A stretch of 39,139 bases of DNA, taken from Candidatus Kerfeldbacteria bacterium. GTDB lineage: Bacteria > Patescibacteriota > Patescibacteriia > UBA9570. The DNA lies in NCBI GenBank assembly GCA_016207285.1, contig JACQPW010000003.1:1-39139 (forward strand), given 5' to 3'. This document shows, piece by piece, positions 25,126 to 33,736 of the stretch (positions are counted from its first letter, which is position 1; every line of letters starts with the position of its first letter). A program made the translations under genes and the position numbers. Below the pieces are notes generated by a model. It did not search any database. It had not been told where the DNA came from and saw only the letters and a program-made list of their open reading frames with translations.

Positions 25126-25833
25126 ATGACCTTAAGCAGTGAGCAGTTTAACGAGATTATTAAGTATCCCTTTTCCGGTAAGGATTGGTTTATCCGGATT
25201 TCTCTCCAAGGCGCTTTATTGGCACTGCTCTGTCCTTTTTTGATTGGTATACCCTTTTTGGCGGGTTTTGTGATTACACACACCCGGCGTGGCATTGATG
25301 GTTCCCTGGACTATCCCAGTTGGAATGATTGGGGCTTATACTGGTCTCGGGGTTGGCGGGCACTAGCGGTTAACGTAGTGTATTATCTACCCATCTTAGC
25401 GCTGTTTGTGACGTACATGGTGGTGGCTGTGATTCCATTAGTGGTGGGAGCAGTGACTGAATCGGACGCTTTGATGGCGGTTGGTTCAATTTTAGCCATG
25501 CTTGGTAGCGTAGTGTTATATGCTTGTATGTTTGTCTATGCAATCTTTTATTCTTTAGTGCAAATGGCCACCGCACCCTTAGTGGCTCTCGATTTACCCA
25601 TTGCCGCATCATTTCAGCTCAAACACTATGTCTGGCCCTACATGAAAGCCAATATTGTGAATATGATTTTAGCCTTTTTGATTACCTACTTGTGTGCCTT
25701 GGTAGCGAACATTGGTTTGCTGTTGCTGTTCATCGGAATCTTTTTCACCTTCCCCATTGCAGTGGCAATGATGGCTTATGCGAATGGCCTGATCTACCGC
25801 ATCTCAACCGTAAAATATCCTGCCAGTCATTAA
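25126..25833 (+). CDS. DUF4013-type multi-spanning membrane protein
   Basis: This 235-residue protein has about five or six hydrophobic helices. A loop with DYPSWNDWGLYWSRGW is the signature region of DUF4013 membrane proteins, whose function is unknown. The ATG at 25126 is supported by a TATCCT ending seven bases before it; the in-frame start at 25090 lies on the -35. It is divergent from rpmA, with which it shares promoter space, and is followed after three bases by glyS. It probably starts a long operon running through tatD. Confidence 0.75.
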   Translation: MTLSSEQFNEIIKYPFSGKDWFIRISLQGALLALLCPFLIGIPFLAGFVITHTRRGIDGSLDYPSWNDWGLYWSRGWRALAVNVVYYLPILALFVTYMVVAVIPLVVGAVTESDALMAVGSILAMLGSVVLYACMFVYAIFYSLVQMATAPLVALDLPIAASFQLKHYVWPYMKANIVNMILAFLITYLCALVANIGLLLLFIGIFFTFPIAVAMMAYANGLIYRISTVKYPASH

Positions 25834-25836
25834 CGT

Positions 25837-27135
25837 ATGGAGATGGAAGCGTTGGTATCCCTAGCCAAACAGCGCGGTTTTATTTTCCCGGGCAGTGAAA
25901 TTTATGGCGGCTTAGCGAACTCTTGGGATTATGGCCCGCTCGGTGCCCAACTGCGCATGAACATCAAGCGTGCCTGGTGGCGCGATGTCGTGGAACAACG
26001 TAACGATCTGTTCGGTTTGGACGGAGCCATCATGATGAATCCCAAAGTGTGGGAAGCTTCTGGACACGTCGCTACCTTCCATGACCCATTAGTAGAATGC
26101 AACAAATGTAATCATCGGTTTCGAGCGGATGATGTGCAGGGAACGATCTGTCCAGATTGTGGTGGAGCACTGTCTAAACCACGTGACTTTAATACCATGT
26201 TCAAAACCCAGATTGGGCCAGTGAGTGAACAGGGGACGAGCGTCTATTTGCGTCCAGAAACGGCGCAAGCGATGTTTGTCAATTTTAAGAACATCATGCA
26301 ATCCATGCGTCCACGCTTGCCGTTTGGATTAGCCCAGATTGGTAAAGCCTTTCGCAATGAAATTACTCCCGGTAATTACATCTTCCGCACCTTAGAATTT
26401 GAACAAATGGAAATTGAGTATTTCATTGAGCCGGAGACCTGGGAAACCAGTTTTGAGACTTGGAAACAATGGATGTTAGACTGGGCCAAGACCACTGGGA
26501 TTGATCTAGCCAAGGTGCATGAGCTGGAAGTGCCCGCCGCAGACCGCGCCCATTATTCAAAACGCACGGTTGACTTTGAATTTGATTTTCCGTTTGGGCG
26601 CAAAGAGTTATGGGGTTTAGCCTATCGGGGTGATTTTGATCTGACGAACCACAGCCAAGCTTCCGGAGAACGCCTGGAATACACTGACCCCACTGACCCA
26701 AAACGCAAATTCATCCCGCATGTGATTGAACCAACCATGGGAGTGGACCGCACGTTGTTAGCGCTGCTCGTCAGTGCCTATGATGAGGAGGAAGTGAATG
26801 GAGAAACGCGCGTGGTGTTACGCCTCACTAAAGAGATGGCCCCGTATCAAGTGGCCGTGTTGCCGTTATCCAAAAAAGATGAATTAAAAGCGGTGGCGCA
26901 ACCGTTACTGCAAGAACTCATGCGATCGTTCCGTTGTGACTACGACGAAACCCAAAGCATTGGTAAGCGGTATCGTCGTCAAGATGAGATCGGTACCCCC
27001 TATTGTATTACCGTTGATTTTGAATCGTTAAACGATCAGCAAGTGACTGTGCGTGAACGTGATTCTATGCAACAAGTGCGTTTACCACTTAGCCAAATTA
27101 CTCACTATTTATCTGACCATGGTCTCACGTCATAA
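25837..27135 (+). CDS. glyS: Glycyl-tRNA synthetase (alpha2 class II type)
   Basis: This 432-residue enzyme charges tRNA-Gly. It begins with FIFPGSEIYGGLANSWDYGP, the hallmark of the dimeric glycyl enzyme. A zinc-finger-like insertion with C88, C91, C105 and C108 follows. Class II motif 2 lies around FRNEITP and motif 3 around MGVDRTLLALL. The HGTP anticodon-binding domain takes up the last 100 residues. At 432 residues it is on the compact side. ATG at 25837 or the second Met at 25843 are both possible. The end overlaps the peptidase gene by 17 bases. Confidence 0.95.
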   Translation: MEMEALVSLAKQRGFIFPGSEIYGGLANSWDYGPLGAQLRMNIKRAWWRDVVEQRNDLFGLDGAIMMNPKVWEASGHVATFHDPLVECNKCNHRFRADDVQGTICPDCGGALSKPRDFNTMFKTQIGPVSEQGTSVYLRPETAQAMFVNFKNIMQSMRPRLPFGLAQIGKAFRNEITPGNYIFRTLEFEQMEIEYFIEPETWETSFETWKQWMLDWAKTTGIDLAKVHELEVPAADRAHYSKRTVDFEFDFPFGRKELWGLAYRGDFDLTNHSQASGERLEYTDPTDPKRKFIPHVIEPTMGVDRTLLALLVSAYDEEEVNGETRVVLRLTKEMAPYQVAVLPLSKKDELKAVAQPLLQELMRSFRCDYDETQSIGKRYRRQDEIGTPYCITVDFESLNDQQVTVRERDSMQQVRLPLSQITHYLSDHGLTS

Positions 27136-28390
27136 GCTTAACAATAAACTAACGATCGTTACCGTTCCCCAGCCTGGTACTGAGACGGTTACCGTGATGG
27201 TATTAGTACCAGTTGGTTCACGCCAAGAACAACCCAGTACGAATGGTATTTCCCATTTTCTGGAGCATTTGATGTTTAAGGGCACTACGAAACGTCCAAG
27301 CACCCTAGAGCTCACCAAGCAGTTAGATGCCGTTGGGGCTGAGTACAACGCGTTCACTTCAAAAGACACTACGCTGTACTATATTAAAGTCGCCGCTAAA
27401 CAGCTAGAGCTAGCTTTAGACTTATTTTCTGACATGTTGTTTCATTCGTTGTTTGATCCTACGGAAATTGACCGCGAACGAGGAGTCATCTTGGAAGAAT
27501 TAAATATGTATGAGGACAATCCATTGATGCATGTGGATACCTTGTTTGAGATGTCTTTATTCGGAAAAACGCACCCCTTGGGATACGACATTGGTGGTAA
27601 GAAGAAGAATATCAAGCAACTGCCGCGGTCGGCTTTTATGCGCTACAAACAAGAGCACTATGCACCGGCCGCCATGCATTTGGTGATTGCAGGGAACATT
27701 GATAAACGCGCTGGTCGTTGGATTAAGCAATACTTCGGTCAGCAGCCAGCTGGGCGTCCGGCGCAAGCGGTGAAACGGTTCGTGCCCTATCAGCGGAGTG
27801 TGCAATTTGTGCACAAACATAAAGACACCAAGCAAACCCAGTTAGCCTTGGGCGTACCAGGCATCGGTTTACGCGATCGTACGCACCTCACCACCTTGTC
27901 AGTATTGTCTAGTATTTTGGGCGGTAACATGAGTTCTCGGTTATTTATCTCTATTCGCGAGCGCCAAGGTTTGTGTTATGTCATTCATAGCTCCGTTAAC
28001 CCGTATGTCGACACGGGAACACTCATGATTCAGGCCGGGGTCGATAACACTAGAGTTGAGCCAGCCATCATTGCTATTGTCGGGGAGCTGCGCAAAATCA
28101 AGGATGATTTGGTGTCTGTAGAGGAATTACGTGATGCTAAAACGTGCTTAGCTGGTCAAACTGCTCTCAAGTTAGAAGACTCCGCTGCGCTGGCTGGTTT
28201 TTATGGTAAGCAGTCTGTGCTCGTCGGTACCCTCCATAGTCCAAAAGAACGTCTCGCAGCGATTAATCAAGTGACCCGTGAGGATATTCGACGCTTGGCT
28301 CGTCGTTTGCTACACTTACCACTGTTAAACATTGCCAGCATTGGCCCCCAGCAGTCTTTAAAGAGCGTACAAGCCGATTTAGCACTGTAA
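27119..28390 (+). CDS. M16 family zinc metallopeptidase (processing-peptidase-like)
   Basis: This 423-residue protein carries the inverted zinc motif HFLEH (H46, E49, H50) and a downstream glutamate near 126 in LEELNMYEDNP, spaced as in the M16 family. A second, non-catalytic M16 domain includes SSRLFISIRERQGLCY, the conserved R/Y segment of the partner half. No signal peptide is seen, so it is probably cytoplasmic. The start at 27119 puts the first strand at the N-terminus; an upstream in-frame start at 27053 would lie deep inside glyS. Substrate unknown. Confidence 0.92.
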   Translation: MVSRHKLNNKLTIVTVPQPGTETVTVMVLVPVGSRQEQPSTNGISHFLEHLMFKGTTKRPSTLELTKQLDAVGAEYNAFTSKDTTLYYIKVAAKQLELALDLFSDMLFHSLFDPTEIDRERGVILEELNMYEDNPLMHVDTLFEMSLFGKTHPLGYDIGGKKKNIKQLPRSAFMRYKQEHYAPAAMHLVIAGNIDKRAGRWIKQYFGQQPAGRPAQAVKRFVPYQRSVQFVHKHKDTKQTQLALGVPGIGLRDRTHLTTLSVLSSILGGNMSSRLFISIRERQGLCYVIHSSVNPYVDTGTLMIQAGVDNTRVEPAIIAIVGELRKIKDDLVSVEELRDAKTCLAGQTALKLEDSAALAGFYGKQSVLVGTLHSPKERLAAINQVTREDIRRLARRLLHLPLLNIASIGPQQSLKSVQADLAL

Positions 28391-28391
28391 C

Positions 28392-29459
28392 ATGTCTACT
28401 GCCCATACCCCACCTGTCCACGTCAATATTTCTAGTCTTACCTTAGTCAAAGTGGTATTGGTTGGGTTAGCCCTCATTTTTTTGTGGGCCATTCGAGAGA
28501 TCATTATTATGGTCTTGATTGCCTGGGTGCTATCGATGGCGCTGCAGCCGTGGGTGGATCGCTTACAACGTTGGCACATTCCCCGGGCGCTAGGTATTTT
28601 ATCAGTGTACGCTGCCGTGGGTACCTTAGCGACGGTGGTGGTGATCTTACTTGTGCCTCCGGTGACCAATGAATTATCCAGCATCGCCGCTAACTTTCCA
28701 GATTACTACGCCCCTATTAATGCCAGTCTAGCTAACATTCGGGCGACCGGAGAATCCTTTGGTTTATCATCTGCCTTCCAGGATGCCATGAATAATGCCA
28801 TTAAAGGGGTATCTGAACTCACCAATGGCATTTACAGTACCGTCTCATCGGTGCTCACTGGTATTATCACCTTAGTGGGTATCTTGGTGATTGCCTTTTA
28901 TATGACCATTGACCAAGAAGGAATCCGTAAATTTGCGCAGTCATTGTCGCCAATTAGTTATCAGCCATACGTCATTCACAAGATCAACCAAATTCAGAAA
29001 CGGCTCAGTGGTTGGTTAGGTGGACAGTTAATTTTGATGCTGTTTGTGGGCACCCTAGTAGGTGTCTCCTTGTGGATTGTGGGCGTGCCGTATTCCTTAG
29101 TATTAGGCATCTTGGCCGGTTTATTAGAATTTATTCCGATTGTTGGCCCAACCATGGCGGCTATTCCGGCTATTTTCTTCGCCTTTACGGATTTTGCCGA
29201 TGCACCGTACAAACCATTTGTTGTCTTAGCGGTCTTTATTGTCATTCAACAGGTGGAGAACCAATTGCTGGTACCGAGAATCATGAAGCGGGCGGTTGGC
29301 CTGAACCCGATCATTATTATTATTGCCCTGTTAATTGGTGCCAAGCTCGGTGGCTTTGTGGGCGTGGTGCTATCGATTCCATTTGTGGCCATTATTGATG
29401 TCTTTTTGGCGGACTTTATTGAACAGAAAGAGCAGGAACAGAATCGGCTCGAAGATTAG
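28392..29459 (+). CDS. AI-2E family transporter (PF01594-type membrane protein)
   Basis: This 355-residue protein has about seven or eight membrane helices. Typical family segments are a VLIAWVLSMALQPWVDRLQR region near the N-terminus, a long extracytoplasmic helical stretch (about 85-145), and LEFIPIVGPTMAAIPA and LVPRIMKRAVGLNPI near the C-terminus. The family is named after an autoinducer exporter but mostly comprises uncharacterised permeases and some Na+/H+ antiporters, so no substrate is proposed. It begins one base after the M16 gene and is followed after two bases by metG. Confidence 0.88.
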   Translation: MSTAHTPPVHVNISSLTLVKVVLVGLALIFLWAIREIIIMVLIAWVLSMALQPWVDRLQRWHIPRALGILSVYAAVGTLATVVVILLVPPVTNELSSIAANFPDYYAPINASLANIRATGESFGLSSAFQDAMNNAIKGVSELTNGIYSTVSSVLTGIITLVGILVIAFYMTIDQEGIRKFAQSLSPISYQPYVIHKINQIQKRLSGWLGGQLILMLFVGTLVGVSLWIVGVPYSLVLGILAGLLEFIPIVGPTMAAIPAIFFAFTDFADAPYKPFVVLAVFIVIQQVENQLLVPRIMKRAVGLNPIIIIIALLIGAKLGGFVGVVLSIPFVAIIDVFLADFIEQKEQEQNRLED

Positions 29460-29461
29460 CT

Positions 29462-30907
29462 ATGACCGGAAAGTATTACATCACAACAGCGATTCCGTAT
29501 GTGAATTCCAAACCACATATTGGGCACGCCCTCGAGTTAGTACAGGCAGATGTCCTGGCTAGGTATTATCGTCTTATTGGCCAAGACACCTATTTTTTAA
29601 CTGGGGTAGATGAAAATAGCCTCAAAAATGTCCGGGCGGCAGAGCAAGCGGGTCTATCTACGCAAGCACTGTGTGATCAAAACGCCGACAGCTTTAAAGC
29701 CTTAGTCGACAGTTTGAATATTTCCATTGATCAGTTTTTTCGCACCTCTTCACCACTGCATCATCAGGGAGCGCAAGCACTGTGGTCAGCCTGTCGACCG
29801 GAAGATATTTATACTAAAACCTACCGTGGTTTGTACTGTGTCGGTTGTGAGGCTTACTATAGCCCCACTGAATTAGTGGATGGCAAATGCCCTGAACACA
29901 AAACGGTGCCGGAAGCGATCGAGGAAGAAAATTATTTCTTTAAGTTGAGCAACTATCAGGATAAATTAAAGAAGCTGCTAGAGTCTGGTGAAGTGCAAGT
30001 CTATCCCAAATTTCGTAAAAACGAAGTGTTGTCATTTGTGAATATGGGTTTGGAAGACTTTTCTATTTCCCGATCTCGACAACGTGCCAAAAATTGGGGA
30101 GTACCAGTACCCGGCGATGACTCTCAAGTCATGTATGTCTGGTTTGATGCCTTAAGCAACTACATTACAGCCCTTGGCTACGGTACCGATGACAAAACCT
30201 TGCTGAATACGTATTGGCCCGCTGATCTCCATGTTATTGGCAAGGGGATTTCCAGGTTTCATGCCATCTATTGGCCCGCCATGTTGCTATCGGCTGGTTT
30301 AGCGACGCCCAAATCCATTTTTGTCCATGGGTATGTTTCTGCCGGTGGCCAGAAAATGAGCAAATCACTCAATAATGTGGTAGACCCCTTTAGCCTCATC
30401 CATAGTTACGGTGCTGATGCTGTGCGTTATTATTTACTGCGTGAAATTCCACCAGCGGAAGACGGGGATTACTCAGAAGAGAAATTCATTAATTGTTATA
30501 ATGCACATTTAGCCAACGATCTGGGTAACTTGGTTAGTCGCGTCTCCAATATGGTTGATCGCTATTTAGACGGTAGTGTGCCCGCGATCGAGTTGCCTGA
30601 TCCAGAGTATGCCCTGGAAGATGTCTATACCCTCATTTCGCAATATCGTTTTAATGAAGCCCTGGATACGGTCTGGTCCATTGTGCGTTTAGCTAATAAG
30701 GTGGTAGACGACGAAAAACCCTGGGAATTGTTTAATAACAGTAATCTTGATAAACTGAGTCTAGTCTTAGCCCAGTTAGTGGTGATGGTGCAAGACATTG
30801 CTCTGGCACTGGAGCCGTTTTTGCCGGATACCTCTAAGACGATCCAGCAACATTTTAACCAGGCTAAACTGACTAAAGTACCACCTTTATTCCCGCGCAT
30901 TCTCTAA
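29462..30907 (+). CDS. metG: Methionyl-tRNA synthetase
   Basis: This 481-residue class I synthetase has the HIGH motif at 19-22 (KPHIGHAL) and KMSKS at 298-302. A single zinc knuckle uses C126, C129, C143 and probably H146 (CPEH). The anticodon-binding helical domain follows (about 345-475). The protein ends there and lacks the C-terminal Trbp111-like tRNA-binding domain found in many longer bacterial enzymes, so it is a compact monomer-type enzyme. It lies in the middle of the operon, two bases after the AI-2E gene. Confidence 0.96.
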   Translation: MTGKYYITTAIPYVNSKPHIGHALELVQADVLARYYRLIGQDTYFLTGVDENSLKNVRAAEQAGLSTQALCDQNADSFKALVDSLNISIDQFFRTSSPLHHQGAQALWSACRPEDIYTKTYRGLYCVGCEAYYSPTELVDGKCPEHKTVPEAIEEENYFFKLSNYQDKLKKLLESGEVQVYPKFRKNEVLSFVNMGLEDFSISRSRQRAKNWGVPVPGDDSQVMYVWFDALSNYITALGYGTDDKTLLNTYWPADLHVIGKGISRFHAIYWPAMLLSAGLATPKSIFVHGYVSAGGQKMSKSLNNVVDPFSLIHSYGADAVRYYLLREIPPAEDGDYSEEKFINCYNAHLANDLGNLVSRVSNMVDRYLDGSVPAIELPDPEYALEDVYTLISQYRFNEALDTVWSIVRLANKVVDDEKPWELFNNSNLDKLSLVLAQLVVMVQDIALALEPFLPDTSKTIQQHFNQAKLTKVPPLFPRIL

Positions 30908-30911
30908 CGTT

Positions 30912-31391
30912 ATGAATATTTTGGATTGGGTCATTGTTGTCTGGCTAGTGATTGCCTTCTTACTGGGCGCTAGGCTAGGTTTAATTTATCGGATTGGTCA
31001 CATTATTGGTTTGGTCGTGGGTATCTGGCTGGCTTTTACCTATGGCATGACCGTAGCTAGTTGGCTAGGCGATAGTTGGGGCATCCGGATCGCCGTGGTG
31101 CTCTTTCTGATTGCTGGAGTAGCTGAATTAGGCGGGCTAGTCGCTACGTTATTGGATAAGGCTTTTAAAATTGTGTCGTGGCTGCCCTTTCTTAAATTGG
31201 CTAACGGTATCATTGGAGGGATCGTGTCATTACTAACCCACCTCGTGCTACTTGGCATCGTGCTCTCCTTTGCGCTGACCTTACCAGTAGATGAGCAGTG
31301 GTTACTGGCTATTGAGCAGTCAACACTTGGCCCTTGGTTAGTCATTGTAGGCACAACCGTCACTAACTTTATTCCGTGGTTTAATGCCTAG
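30912..31391 (+). CDS. CvpA-like membrane protein
   Basis: This 159-residue protein has four hydrophobic helices and the start NILDWVIVVWLVIAFLLGAR, like the CvpA family, in which an N-terminal LDWxI segment and a G-x-R/K-G loop are typical. CvpA is linked to colicin V production in E. coli but is widespread, with an envelope-related role that is not understood. It follows metG by four bases and overlaps tatD by eight (ATG inside the last codons). Confidence 0.7.
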   Translation: MNILDWVIVVWLVIAFLLGARLGLIYRIGHIIGLVVGIWLAFTYGMTVASWLGDSWGIRIAVVLFLIAGVAELGGLVATLLDKAFKIVSWLPFLKLANGIIGGIVSLLTHLVLLGIVLSFALTLPVDEQWLLAIEQSTLGPWLVIVGTTVTNFIPWFNA

Positions 31392-32241
31392 GTTTGTTGA
31401 TACCCATACCCACGTCAATTTCCAACCGTTTTTGGATGACTATCGCGCGGTGATTCAACGTGCCACCGATCAGGGTATCCTGGTGACCAATGTCGGTACG
31501 CAATGGGAATCATCGCAACGTTCGGTCCAGATCGCGGATGAACTACAGGGTTTAGTGTACGCTACGGTGGGACTACACCCATTGCATTTGTTTAAGGACA
31601 TTACTGAGGAGCAGACGTTTGGTGGTATTACGCAAACGATTAAGGCACGGGCAGAAACCTTTGACCCTAAACGGTATCAGCAGCTAGCCCAGTCATCGCC
31701 GCGCGTCGTAGCGATTGGTGAATGCGGTTTAGATTACTATCACACTGACGGTCTAGCCAGTGAACAGCAACGGGTGTTACGGCAGCACATTGAATTAGGG
31801 ATTCAGCTCGATTTGCCGTTAATTATACATTGTCGGGATGCTGGTATTCATACCGATGATACCGTCCAAGCCTTCGATGATTTAGCTGCCCTCTTATCTG
31901 ATTACAAAGGCAAGGTACGCGGAACCATTCACTGTTATACCGGTACTCCTAAGTATATCGAACGCTTTTTAAAGTTAGGTTTTTATATTGGGTTCACTGG
32001 TATTGTGACGTTCACCAGTGCCAAGGCCGTGCGGGCCAGTGTTCAAGCTGTACCACTGGAACGCTTACTATTAGAAACGGATGCCCCCTATTTGGCACCA
32101 GTGCCCCACCGTGGCCAGCGTAACGAACCAGCCTATGTGCAGTATGTCGCTCAGGAAGTTGCCCAACTCAAGCAGATACCGTTGGAGCAAGTGGCTAAGC
32201 AAACGACCGCGAATGCAGTTGAGTTGTTTCGCTATCGCTGA
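31384..32241 (+). CDS. tatD: TatD family metal-dependent hydrolase (DNase)
   Basis: This 285-residue TIM-barrel hydrolase has metal ligands in FVDTHTHVNF, the glutamate in AIGECGLDYYH, His in LIIHCRDA and IHCYTGTP, and Asp in LLETDAPYLAP, followed by HRGQRNEP. The full set matches the TatD family of 3'-5' exonucleases/deoxyribonucleases. Its place soon after metG is a common bacterial pairing. It has an insertion around residues 70-100 (KARAETFDPKRYQQL) compared with minimal members. Confidence 0.93.
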   Translation: MPRFVDTHTHVNFQPFLDDYRAVIQRATDQGILVTNVGTQWESSQRSVQIADELQGLVYATVGLHPLHLFKDITEEQTFGGITQTIKARAETFDPKRYQQLAQSSPRVVAIGECGLDYYHTDGLASEQQRVLRQHIELGIQLDLPLIIHCRDAGIHTDDTVQAFDDLAALLSDYKGKVRGTIHCYTGTPKYIERFLKLGFYIGFTGIVTFTSAKAVRASVQAVPLERLLLETDAPYLAPVPHRGQRNEPAYVQYVAQEVAQLKQIPLEQVAKQTTANAVELFRYR

Positions 32242-32247
32242 TACACT
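32219..32247 (+). promoter_or_regulatory. Predicted leaderless promoter of rmuC
   Basis: TTGAGT (32219-32224), a 17-base spacer and TACACT (32242-32247), ending nine bases before the ATG at 32257. The -35 lies within the last codons of tatD. Confidence 0.65.
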
Positions 32248-32256
32248 GCCTGTACT

Positions 32257-33162
32257 ATGCAAATCTTGACCTGGTTGATTCCATCGATCGTAGTCATTGT
32301 CTGCGCCATTGTCTTGTGGCGTTTCTTAGATAAGAAATTACAAAAACCGGATGATTCCGCCGCCCTCGGCATGTTGAACCAGAACGTTCAGGGCATGCAT
32401 ACCCGGCTGGATAATGCCGCTCGGGTGATTGCGGCTGTGAATAAGGAGCTGGGTCAAGTCCAAGAAATGGGTCGCAGTATGCGCGATTTACAACAATTTT
32501 TACAGTCGCCAAAATTGCGTGGTAACATTGGCGAGCAAGTCCTACATGATTTATTGTCACAAAACTTTCCGCAGTCGTACTTTGAAATGCAGTACAAGTT
32601 CAAAACTGGGGAAGTGGTGGATGCCTTACTCAAAACAGATAATGGCTTCATTGGTATTGATTCCAAATTTCCACTGGCGAACTTTGATCAATTACTCAAA
32701 GCTGAAACGGAAGCCGACCAAGAACAATACCGCAAGCTGTTTCATCGGGATGTCAAAAAGCATATCACGGACATTGCTAAAAAATATATTTTGCCAGAAG
32801 AGGGGACAGTAAACTTCGCGTTGATGTATATTCCATCGGAAGCTATTTACTATGAAATTATTCGCGATGAGATGGAGTTAATGCCGTTTGCTCAGACCCA
32901 AAAGATTTTATTAGTGTCTCCGAACAGCTTCTATTACTTCCTGAAAGTACTACTGATTGGGATGCAAGGTAAAAAAATTGAAGAACAAGCCAAGTCTATT
33001 CTGACGGCACTGCAAGGTCTACAGAAAGATTCGGATAAGTTTGGACGCGAGTTAGAGGTGTTAACTACCCATTTGACGAACGCCAAGGCAGCCTTAGATC
33101 GAGTGGCCAACCAGTATACTCAATTGGATGGCAAGATTGACCAAATAAAACTTTTACAGTAG
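32257..33162 (+). CDS. rmuC: RmuC family protein (DNA recombination limiting protein)
   Basis: This 301-residue protein has an N-terminal membrane helix (about 4-22) and a helical stretch likely to form a coiled coil (about 40-80). The RmuC nuclease-fold domain follows, with LRGNIGEQVLHDLL, DALLKTDNGFIGIDSKFPL and the EAIYYEI region. The GIDSKFP segment is the family hallmark. It is much shorter than the E. coli protein (about 475 residues) because the coiled coil is reduced. The -10 TACACT ends nine bases before the ATG, with the -35 inside the end of tatD. Confidence 0.9.
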   Translation: MQILTWLIPSIVVIVCAIVLWRFLDKKLQKPDDSAALGMLNQNVQGMHTRLDNAARVIAAVNKELGQVQEMGRSMRDLQQFLQSPKLRGNIGEQVLHDLLSQNFPQSYFEMQYKFKTGEVVDALLKTDNGFIGIDSKFPLANFDQLLKAETEADQEQYRKLFHRDVKKHITDIAKKYILPEEGTVNFALMYIPSEAIYYEIIRDEMELMPFAQTQKILLVSPNSFYYFLKVLLIGMQGKKIEEQAKSILTALQGLQKDSDKFGRELEVLTTHLTNAKAALDRVANQYTQLDGKIDQIKLLQ

Positions 33163-33165
33163 GGT
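33137..33165 (+). promoter_or_regulatory. Predicted leaderless promoter of the beta-helix protein gene
   Basis: TTGACC (33137-33142), a 17-base spacer and TAGGGT (33160-33165, overlapping the rmuC stop), ending seven bases before the ATG at 33173. The -10 is weak but the spacing matches the other promoters exactly. Confidence 0.5.
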
Positions 33166-33172
33166 AGCCAGT

Positions 33173-33736
33173 ATGGGACAGCTTCCGTGGGAACCATTAG
33201 TTCATCTGAAAGAGCAATTTAAAAACACAGATGTTGTCATTGGAAAAAATGTAACTATTCACCCAAGCGCGGTGGTCGAGGGTCCCGTCATCATTGGTGA
33301 CAACTGTGTGATCGGCGTCGGTGCCTATATTCGTCCGTATTCCATCATTGGGAATAACTGTGTCATCGGGCACGCCACCGAAATCAAACACTGTGTGTTA
33401 GGAGACAACGTGGTATTACCGCATTTTAATTATGTGGGTGATAGTATCGTCGGCAACAACGTCCACTTGGGCGGTGGGGCAGTCATTGCCAATTATAAAA
33501 GTGATGGCAGTACGGTGAGTGTAGAGCTGGATGGTAAAAAAATGGATACCGGCCTAAATAAATTTGGAGCGATTGTTGGCGATCATGTTGAAATTGGTTC
33601 GGGTTGTATTATTAATCCCGGCAGTATGATTGGAAACAATACCACGATCTATGCCGGTGCGATTGTCCGTGGATCGATACCGGATAACGTCATCGTCAAA
33701 TACAAGCAGACCTTTGAGATTGTGCCGAAACAATAG
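33173..33736 (+). CDS. Left-handed beta-helix (hexapeptide repeat) protein, GlmU acyltransferase-like
   Basis: This 187-residue protein is made almost wholly of hexapeptide repeats ([LIV]GxNxx pattern, e.g. IGDNCVIG, IGNNCVIG, VGNNVHLG, IGNNTTIY) between about 20 and 170. It resembles the C-terminal acetyltransferase half of GlmU (IKHCVLGDNVVLPHFNYVGD, GGGAVIANY) without a nucleotidyltransferase half. It is probably a trimeric sugar acyl- or acetyltransferase, perhaps acting on an aminosugar phosphate. The predicted -10 overlaps the rmuC stop. Its TAG abuts the TAG of atpC on the other strand with no gap. Confidence 0.85.
   Translation: MGQLPWEPLVHLKEQFKNTDVVIGKNVTIHPSAVVEGPVIIGDNCVIGVGAYIRPYSIIGNNCVIGHATEIKHCVLGDNVVLPHFNYVGDSIVGNNVHLGGGAVIANYKSDGSTVSVELDGKKMDTGLNKFGAIVGDHVEIGSGCIINPGSMIGNNTTIYAGAIVRGSIPDNVIVKYKQTFEIVPKQ

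Noticed and set aside
27053..27118. Longer N-terminus for the M16 peptidase starting inside glyS.
   Set aside because: It would add 22 residues without family resemblance and overlap glyS by 83 bases; the ATG at 27119 places the first beta strand correctly.
28379..28684. 101-codon open frame antisense to the AI-2E family gene.
   Set aside because: Its low-complexity Thr/Lys/Met/Arg composition is typical of an antisense shadow, and the plus-strand frame is a sure gene with no promoter facing the other way.
31040..31363. 107-codon minus-strand open frame inside the CvpA-like gene.
   Set aside because: Composition is that of the reverse of hydrophobic codons; the plus-strand gene fits the operon spacing exactly.
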